Position numbers and translations under genes: made by a program. The notes under the pieces are model-generated. The model was not told where the DNA came from. It did not search any database and saw only the letters and a list, made by a program, of their open reading frames with translations. Source: Antedon mediterranea (lineage: Eukaryota > Echinodermata > Crinoidea > Comatulida > Antedonidae). From it: a stretch of 64,000 nucleotides of DNA. Below are positions 56,960 to 64,000 of the stretch, piece after piece. Every line of letters begins with the position of its first letter. The first letter of the stretch is position 1. The stretch lies in the NCBI RefSeq assembly GCF_964355755.1, contig NC_092674.1, forward strand, positions 27,330,001 to 27,394,000, written 5' to 3'.

Positions 56960-57979
56960 ATGGATGATACACTGTCAGAGCTGTTGACGTGTCCAAGTTG
57001 CTCTGAGATTTTTGACAACAATTTAGAAGTAAAACAACCTAAGCTCTTACCTTGCCAACATGTCTTCTGCCTGGGCTGCTTACAAAGTCTTAAGCTGGAG
57101 AAGAAGACATTAGACAGTGGTCTGGATTTGAGTCTAACAGAAACAACTCCATTTGACGAAAGTCTACAAGCCCTCTATTGCCAATGTCCCAGCTGTAGTA
57201 GGAAGCATCGAGTACCCCACGATGACGTAACCAATTTTGATAATAGCATGGTTCACGATAAGTTACTTGAACGATGTAAGAAAAAGAAGATTGAGGAACC
57301 AAAATCGGAGACAGATGAACTAGTGATGTTTGTGAAAAGAGCTCAAGGTAAACTACAAAAGAAGATCGGATCGTTTGATGAAAAATTCAAGCAGAAACTC
57401 GCAGATTTGCAGAGTTATTGCGATGCCAATAAAGAGGATGTTCGTGAGAAAATGGAACAGCTTGTAGAAGAAATCCACAAGACAGAAGCGAGTTTATTCA
57501 AGATGATTGATAGGTATCATGAAGCCGAAGAAAAGAAATTGAAGGATACTCATGAAGCTGCCATTGAACGTGTCAAACATGCCAAAGAACTATCTGAAAC
57601 TGTCAACGAAACATTGGTTGGACCACAGACAAAATCTGCAGTACATCTAACGAAGGTTCTAGGAGACACTCTCTCCACATGTGATGATATAGAAGGCTTA
57701 ACTGAAAACGTTCCAGATTCATCCCTATCTAGATTCGAGTGCAATATCGAAGAAATTAAGCTGTCAATTACGTCACTAGGAGGAGAACCGACCACCGAAG
57801 TGAATCCAAAAGATGAAGAACAAGGAGAAATGTCCAAATGTCAAGAAGATGTGGACAAACAGGAAGATGTTCTTCAGAGTAAAGGTGAAGATCTAAAGGA
57901 AGCCGTATTAGTTAAAGATATTAATGACACTTTGCCGTCGTACCCGATTTTACATATGAACAGTAAATGGGCTACTTAA
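56960..57979 (+). CDS. TRIM-like RING finger, coiled-coil protein
   Basis: 339 aa, coding sequence in one exon. Residues 11-79 are a C3HC4 RING: C11-x2-C14, C32-x-H34-x2-C37-x2-C40, C76-x2-C79, with a long loop between the fourth and last pairs as in TRIM E3 ligases. It should therefore bind an E2 and ubiquitinate targets. Residues about 115-215 are strongly charged heptads (QGKLQKKIGSFDEKFKQKL, REKMEQLVEEIHKTEASLF), a dimerising coiled coil. No B-box cysteine/histidine set is seen between them, and no NHL, filamin or SPRY domain follows: the C-terminal 80 residues are acidic and low in hydrophobics, ending LHMNSKWAT. Expanded single-exon TRIM families are common in invertebrate deuterostomes. 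The start Met is the first in frame, 15 bases after the acceptor. AATAAA at about 58669 may end the transcript. Confidence 0.88.
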   Translation: MDDTLSELLTCPSCSEIFDNNLEVKQPKLLPCQHVFCLGCLQSLKLEKKTLDSGLDLSLTETTPFDESLQALYCQCPSCSRKHRVPHDDVTNFDNSMVHDKLLERCKKKKIEEPKSETDELVMFVKRAQGKLQKKIGSFDEKFKQKLADLQSYCDANKEDVREKMEQLVEEIHKTEASLFKMIDRYHEAEEKKLKDTHEAAIERVKHAKELSETVNETLVGPQTKSAVHLTKVLGDTLSTCDDIEGLTENVPDSSLSRFECNIEEIKLSITSLGGEPTTEVNPKDEEQGEMSKCQEDVDKQEDVLQSKGEDLKEAVLVKDINDTLPSYPILHMNSKWAT

Positions 57980-60168
57980 TGGTAACTACCTAACATTATA
58001 GGTAATAATTAATACATTCAATGAATGGTTTAAAGAGTTTAAACACATTTTAAACCGTATATTATTACATGTTTACGACGTTTACTAGACTTCGTATAAC
58101 GTATAGGATACATCATTATGTCTTCACGTATTAAAGCTGAAAGACTGATGTGGTATTTAAACCAACGGCTAGTAATACAATTGTACTAGAAATAAGGTAA
58201 TCTTTTGAAAATACCTTTTGGTCTAATCCTTTTAAATGGACCGACGGGTCTGAATGTTTATTAACATTCATTTATCTGTGTTACACAATCAATCCGTGTC
58301 AGAAAACTTGGTTAAGTACAATACGTTTTATGCAATTTATTTTTTTCCTGATATGGATTCCGAATCAGTGATAATGAGTTTATTCGCATTCAAGTTCTCT
58401 TGTTTAATGGTAGTGGTAATAAAGGAAGTTACAAGAATTATCAATTCCCGGTTGTTCTATTTCAGAATGTTAAAACTGTGGCTGAATGGAAAAAAAATCA
58501 TAAGATAATTTTCCTGACATATTAGTCATGATATTATAAATCCTTTCCGCTAAAGGGTTGTATTTTATAAACCAAATTATGTTTTTCATTTATTTACAAC
58601 ACTGTGTATATTATATTGCCTCTGATTCAAATTCTGCCGATACATGTACGGTATTAGTCTTAAAGACAATAAACATTCAGGGTATCTTGCCCGATGACGA
58701 CAAATTCTATCCTAAATATTTACTTTAAAAAAGAAAAAAAATAGTGTGAGATTAAATCTCAGTCTTTCTTGGGCTATCAGATAACGTGATACAGTATACT
58801 GTGTTCTGTCGCTAGACATGATACCGGCCATATAAGTTACCAATTGTATTGATTTTGTTAGCATTAGGCCTATGTCCACTTATGCTTCTGTAGTATACAC
58901 ACTTTCTTGTTGTCGGGATACTGATTTTTTTTATAGGAAGACAGTACACTGTGACTATTACTATAATTTACATGACCTTCCTATTTCAACAGATGTATTT
59001 ATGTTTCATAAATATTTTTTGCACAATTCCAGCGAGATAGTTACAACTACCTATATTGACTCATTTTATTTCGAATCTAGATTTTAATAGCCTTGTATTT
59101 TTTCGTTGAAGGCCTACAATTTGATTTTTTTCTGACTCAGCAATTGTGTGATTTAGAATGTGACTTTTTCACCGACCTACTTAATTTGTTCAGTAGTCTT
59201 TGTGTCTTCTTCATCGACCTCAAAACAATTTTTTCTAGCATCACGCAGGCATTGTTTTGTCGTGTGTTATTAATAATCTACTATATGCTTCTAATATAAC
59301 TTTTCTATTTATCGAAGTATTATGATGATGTCTAAATGGCATTTAAACAACTTTTCACGATATTGAGTTAGCGCGTCTTGGCTTATAATATTCAAAGGCT
59401 ACTCACTTACTTAAAATCGGTAACATTAGAAGATGGAAAATGCTTAACACGAAAATGCAATAGTATCATTATTACATCATTACAACCGGTGCGTAATTAT
59501 TACGTGTGAACGAGAGAGTTTACGAAGGTGTATATTTAGAGTTCAGTATTAAATTTTTTGATAATTAACTTCATTTTGATGTAAACAATCCAGTACATTA
59601 TTCAACATCGGCGCATTTTTCTATTTTAAGTTATTTTAAAATTAGGCCTATAATCTGCGAATTTTTCTATTTTAAATTAGACCTATAAATAATTTAACGA
59701 CATCGGGATTAAAGAAAAAATAGGTAGAATTACGATCAATTCATAATGGTTATTGATTCAAATTAATTCAATAAAGAATAAAAGCTTCTCAATTTATTAA
59801 GTATAAGTCAACAGTGTACGGACATTAAATGAATTAAATAAATATGCTGATTCTGGTAGCAAATCCGTTTATATCGTTCATATCAAGGCAATCATATTGT
59901 CTTGTTGTTCATACTAAGGAGTTGTAAAATAACAACTTCCTGTTCATACCACGCACTCGTATCTTAGGAGACTCAAGATTCAAGAAATTGTGTTGATCCA
60001 CTTTTAAAATGAAAATTCATTTTGCTTGGCATAATTAAGACAATAAAACAACAAGTAATAATACATCAAATCGCAAAAAGAAATCCTCATCTACAAAATG
60101 AGTGTCTATACTCTTCGTCGATGAGCATCATTGCTAATTATAAATTGGCGCATCTTGAACAACATATC
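57980..60168. other. gene-poor flank
   Basis: Includes the likely 3' UTR of the TRIM-like gene. Small open frames up to 84 codons occur but show no codon bias or homology. Near 59990-60060 the block TTTTGCTTGGCATAATTAAG resembles the inverse of 47060-47090, so an unnamed dispersed repeat may be present. Confidence 0.35.
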
Positions 60169-60610
60169 CACGTAGCGCGCTACTCAAATGAGTTGACCAA
60201 TCACAAGCGACAGTTCGAATGATCAATCGCGTCCTAACGTAGCGCCACGCAAATGAGTTGACCAATCACAAGCGACCGTTTGAATGATCAATCGCGTTCC
60301 TAACGTAGCGCTACGCGAGTTGAACGGTCACAAGCGACAGTTCGAATGATCAATCGCGTCCTAACGTAGCGCCACGCAAATGAGTTGACCAATCACAAGC
60401 GACCGTTTGAATGATCAATCGCGTTCCTAACGTAGCGCTACGCGAGTTGAACGGTCACAAGCGACAGTTCGAATTATCCATCGCGTCCTAACGTAGCGCT
60501 ACGTGAGTTGACCAATCACAAGCGACAGTTCGAATGATCTATCGCGTCCTAATTTATCAAGTGCGGTGCGTTTACATCATTGCGTTGTGTCTAATGGGAA
60601 CGAAGCTTAA
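60169..60610. mobile_element. MITE family B copy expanded into a higher-order tandem array
   Basis: Six units start at 60171, 60238, 60304, 60365, 60431 and 60492 (lengths 67, 66, 61, 66, 61, 61). Each starts CGTAGCGC and contains GTTGACC/AACGGTCAC, AAGCGAC and ATCAATCGCGT. Units 2+3 and 4+5 are almost identical 127-bp dimers, so the array grew by dimer duplication. The right end is a normal family B tip (TCTAATGGGAACGAAGCTTA). Confidence 0.88.
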
Positions 60611-61360
60611 GTACGCCATTATCATTACACATAATTATTACAATAATGTCATAATCCAACGGACAATTTTTAACACATTATTGTATTGTCTTTACTCTGA
60701 TGACGTCACTGACTCAGGGAGATATAGACCTACTTATTTTTACACCACACTCTTATTATCAATTAGTACGACGCTATTTATAACGAAGAAGATGGTGATG
60801 GTGAAACATGCACTAAGAAATAATCAGTCGCGGATTCATTGCATTACATTATAAGGGAGTTAATTATCTTAGTCGAAGTAACCGTTTCAAAGTGGCTGTG
60901 GCTTAAGTATATTAAGCGATAAAGCTTATGCTTTTCAGAAACATAATAATAATAGACATGTTACGTTGTATGAGAGCGAAATGTCAATGTGATCAACAAG
61001 ACCTTTCATTTGTATCTCAGCGGTTGTTCTAATTTAATAGATGAGCAAACTGCGATTCCTTAATCAAGTCAAAGCAAGAGATAAACCGCGTTCCTACTTA
61101 CAAGCTCACAGAAAATGCGCCACTTTTTCGTAAAAAGCAAACGATGTATTATAGAGAATTAAACAAATCCGTACCGCCATTTCTCGATAAACACTATACA
61201 AGTTTTAAATTTTTTTTTTTTTGGAAATGTAATTTTTAAATTAGAATCAGTAGTTTCGTAATTGATCAACTGCCTTTTTGAGAACGGACCTAATTATAGC
61301 GGACATCTGTGATCAATCGTAGAGCCATGAGTGGCATCGATCGCATTGTCACGATACTTA
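60611..61360. other. intergenic, nothing recognised
   Basis: A CRE-like TGATGACGTCACTGACTCAG with an adjacent AP-1-like TGACTCA occurs near 60698-60717. No exon or RNA gene seen. Confidence 0.3.
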
Positions 61361-61362
61361 TA

Positions 61363-61857
61363 CGAGACTAGGCTGACTGCAAGTACTTATTACAAGTATT
61401 TAATACACCTAGACTTGTATTTCAATGACTTGCAATTGTCAGTTAAGAATTATCTAGTGATGGCTGCAGATTTGGGTTACTCGTAAATTTAAACGAGACT
61501 AGACAGAGTGCAAGTATTTAATACACCTACACTAGTATTTCAATGACTTGCGATTGTCAGTTAAGATGTATCTAGTGGTGGCTGCAGATTTGGGTGACTC
61601 GTATTTAAGCGAGACTAGGCTGACCGCAAGTATTTAATACACCTAGAGTTGTATGTCAATGACTTGCGATTGTCAGTTAAGATGTATCTAGTGGTCGCTG
61701 CAGATTTGGGTGACTCGTATTTAAACGAGACTAGGCTGACCGCAAGTATTTAATACACCTAGAGTTGTATGTCAATGACTTGCGATTGTCAGTTAAGATG
61801 TATCTAGTGACGGCTGTAGATTCGGGTGACTTGTATTTAAACGAGACTAGGCAGAGC
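61363..61857 (+). repeat. 116-bp tandem array
   Basis: Units begin CGAGACTAGGC at 61363, 61494, 61610, 61726 and (partial) 61842; periods are 131, 116, 116, 116. Each contains GCAAGTATTTAATACACCTA, CAATGACTTGCGATTGTCAG and GTGACTCGTATTTAA. The first unit is the most diverged and longest. Confidence 0.92.
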
Positions 61858-62370
61858 ATTATATGCCTATTAGCTTTGTTTTGTATATTTGTTTATTCTG
61901 TTCTGTTCAATTACCTTTTGAGTTTAATGAACGTTTGCCTTTAAAAAAAACCCCACGAATAATTATGTTAGATGACACACAGAATGTAAAAATAGATAAC
62001 TACAAAGCACAGTGCTTAAGACTTTTTATAGTATTAATAATATAAGATTAATACTTGTTTACTTCAAAGAACCGCGCACGACAACCCGACGATATTCCAA
62101 TTAAAACGATCTAATAATAATATAGGCCTAAGTAATATAAAACGGGTATGGCATGCACGGAGACATTAAAAACATTTTGTTCTCCCCAAAAATGAAAAAA
62201 ATCTGTCAAAAAGCATCATAAGTCAGAAATATGCCCTGGAGAGAATACTGCGTGCAAAATTTTGGTGTGAATTACTATTCCCGCCAGGGTTCTGTTTATT
62301 TCTTGTCAGTATTTTCACGGATGCGAGGTATGATTTCGCCGCTGCGTCGTCATATTGACGGAAACTCTGG

Positions 62371-62421
62371 GTACATCACACTTTTTTTGTCAAACTAGTT
62401 TGATAGTGTAGACAGAGCTTT
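62371..62421. mobile_element. MITE family A, copy 11 (right end only)
   Basis: GTACATCACACTTTTTTTGT, CAAACTAGTTTGATAGTGTA and GACAGAGCTTTA; the other half is absent. Confidence 0.75.
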
Positions 62422-62989
62422 ATAAACCGAGTGTTCTCTCCATTTTTACCCTGACGTCACGGTTCACGTATCATGTCAATTACAATTTGCTATCATAAGT
62501 CAGGGCGCCGTAATTATTAAATTTACAATATTTTAAATTTGTTGCTATGTGTTACATTCATCAAATTAAGTAACATTTTGTTGAAGCCATTGGCATTTTT
62601 GCTAACTTAATTTGCAATTGGCGTGTGAAATGAATCGAAGTAATTGACGATTGGCGTTAATGTTATACCTTGCAGATATAACAGTCCCTCTGGTACGATA
62701 CCTTTCGTATACTTACCTGATCTAACGTCTAGTAAGTGTCAAAATAAAACTAAACACATTCAAATTAACGTTGAATGTTTTTTTTTCAATTGGGCACAGA
62801 ATGAAACAAAATACTGAATCACTATCTTCTTCTTTGAATTTGGTTTGGGCACCGAATGGAACAAAGTACTACATTACTATTTTCTTCTTGAACACATATT
62901 GATAAAAACATAAATGTAATGTTAAAAATGTATTGTCCCCAAAAAAAAATAAAAAATGAAGATTAATAAAATCAGACTTTAAATAGGCC

Positions 62990-63170
62990 ATTTTGTAGTC
63001 TTAATAAAGTTATTCTTTAAAAGAAAAGAAAAAAAAACCTAAACATTATTTCACTTATAAAAAGACAAAAGAAATTTAATTTTATCCAAAAACCATTGTC
63101 TGACAATAATTTAAGTATTTTTTCAGGTAAATAATTTTTTTTTTCGATCCAGTTTTTGGTCAAACTATTG
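62990..63170 (+). repeat. dispersed repeat family E, copy 2
   Basis: Same blocks as copy 1 (TAATAAAGTTATTC, TTTAAGTATTTTTTCAGG, TTTCGATCCAGTTTTTGG) with an extra 40 bases of A-rich sequence between the first two. Confidence 0.55.
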
Positions 63171-64000
63171 TAACATTAAAATGGCATATTCACAAAAAAG
63201 AAATTCTAAAAAATATATATATATTTTAACATAAAACAATATGTAGGTCATGAGGTGTTAAAACAGGAATATGTACTTTTTTAGTCACATATCTTTCTTC
63301 ACCATTTTAGGTTATCTCAGATTGTTGTTTTGCACGGAATGTGTCATCTCGGACGGGGTTATATACATTACATTTCAAAATATATACTAATCCAGATGAC
63401 GACACGAATGGTATTTTAAAGTTCCTTTACTAATGGAATGAGAGACGAGCAAAATATTTGAAATAATGTTCCCGGAATCAACCCCTCACTTCCGGCAAAA
63501 TAATATCTAACAGGTGCAATCTTCACAAGCCTATAAATTGTCATATCATATCAACACTTTTACTGTATTATATATCAATAGAAACAGTTTTATATATTGG
63601 GGCCAAATACTTGACAGATTGAAATGTTGGATGCCGAGATGTCAACATTAGACCTATTTTAACACTGGGGCTATTTAAGGAGGTTTGTTAAATATTTTGT
63701 TATTTTCACAATTTTTTTTTAGAATCAATCTACGATTTCACTTTAAATATATATTTTTTTTCTTTCTCTCTAACATTTTGATGCATCCTCTACGATATAA
63801 CAACTTTCTATAAACAATATTAAAATGTAATTCACTAATATTGTTAACTAAAAGTATAGATAATGCATGGCAATTGATTATTAACTCTCGCCAAGTCTTT
63901 CCTTTTCTATTTTTTTTATGCCTGATTTGTTTTTCTACTATTTTTGCGTTCTTATTGTAATTGTTTTTTTATATTTGTTGTCTTGTTTTGTCCTTAATAT

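Larger units (their letters stand above)
61858..64000. other. intergenic to window end
   Basis: Apart from half a family A MITE and a family E copy, no feature is supported. A tract near 62770-62890 repeats GGGCACNGAATG(A/G)AACAAA twice. No coding exon seen. Confidence 0.35.

Noticed and set aside
57090-57837. Minus-strand ORFs opposite the TRIM-like gene
   Set aside because: Antisense shadows of a well-supported coding sequence.
60169-60552. CRISPR-like repeat-spacer pattern
   Set aside because: The alternating 66/61-bp units are variants of one sequence, i.e. a higher-order tandem repeat within a MITE.

Overview
This window is animal nuclear DNA: AT-rich, with short coding exons that have GT/AG boundaries, introns of 0.1 to 3.7 kb, AATAAA signals and dense small repeats. 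The palindromic octamer TAGGCCTA recurs throughout, the repeats include a 5S rRNA/tRNA chimeric SINE, and the proteins look like deuterostome orthologues. I infer an invertebrate deuterostome, most likely an echinoderm (a crinoid or sea cucumber would fit). The species is not proven from sequence.

Five protein-coding genes are well supported. From left to right they are: (1) a single-exon, minus-strand SLC18-like major-facilitator transporter, 4326-5699; (2) SUGT1, a TPR-CS-SGS HSP90 co-chaperone, plus strand, 11 exons, 7845-12170, rebuilt in frame to 349 aa; (3) NXT1/2 (p15), the small partner of the NXF1 mRNA exporter, minus strand, 3 exons, 13504-16935, 137 aa; (4) OCA2 / P protein, a 12-TM melanosomal anion-transporter relative, plus strand, 19 coding exons, 25797-40275, 814 aa; (5) an intronless-CDS RING/coiled-coil TRIM-like protein, 56960-57979. 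SUGT1 and NXT are convergent. NXT faces a TATA-box promoter of a short two-exon transcript at about 17300-18360. These genes are neighbours, not a pathway; I see no operon-like logic.

The rest is intergenic or intronic DNA dominated by non-autonomous transposons. Several are bounded precisely. A 2.4 kb element has 44-bp inverted repeats and an 8-bp target duplication (1676-4071). A 1.1 kb foldback has a perfect 9-bp duplication (19803-20887). A 1.9 kb foldback in NXT intron 1 has arms made of a 16-bp tandem repeat. A MITE family with TIR core GTAGACAGAGCTT has 11 copies. A second MITE family, with TIR GGTTCCCACTAG and internal CCAAT boxes, includes one copy expanded into a higher-order array at 60 kb. 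There are two SINEs with a shared Deu-like domain, one headed by 5S rRNA and one by a Ser/Leu-type tRNA. A 380-bp polyadenylated retroposed insert lies inside a MITE in an OCA2 intron.

Region by region: 1-4.1 kb, nested TIR elements and a LINE relic; 4.3-5.7 kb, transporter; 5.7-7.8 kb, nothing recognised; 7.8-17 kb, SUGT1 and NXT with intronic repeats; 17-25.7 kb, short transcript, foldback and SINE; 25.8-40.3 kb, OCA2; 40.3-55.9 kb, gene-poor DNA with tandem repeats, many MITEs and two weak coding-like fragments; 56-58 kb, TRIM-like gene; 58-64 kb, gene-poor DNA with two tandem arrays.
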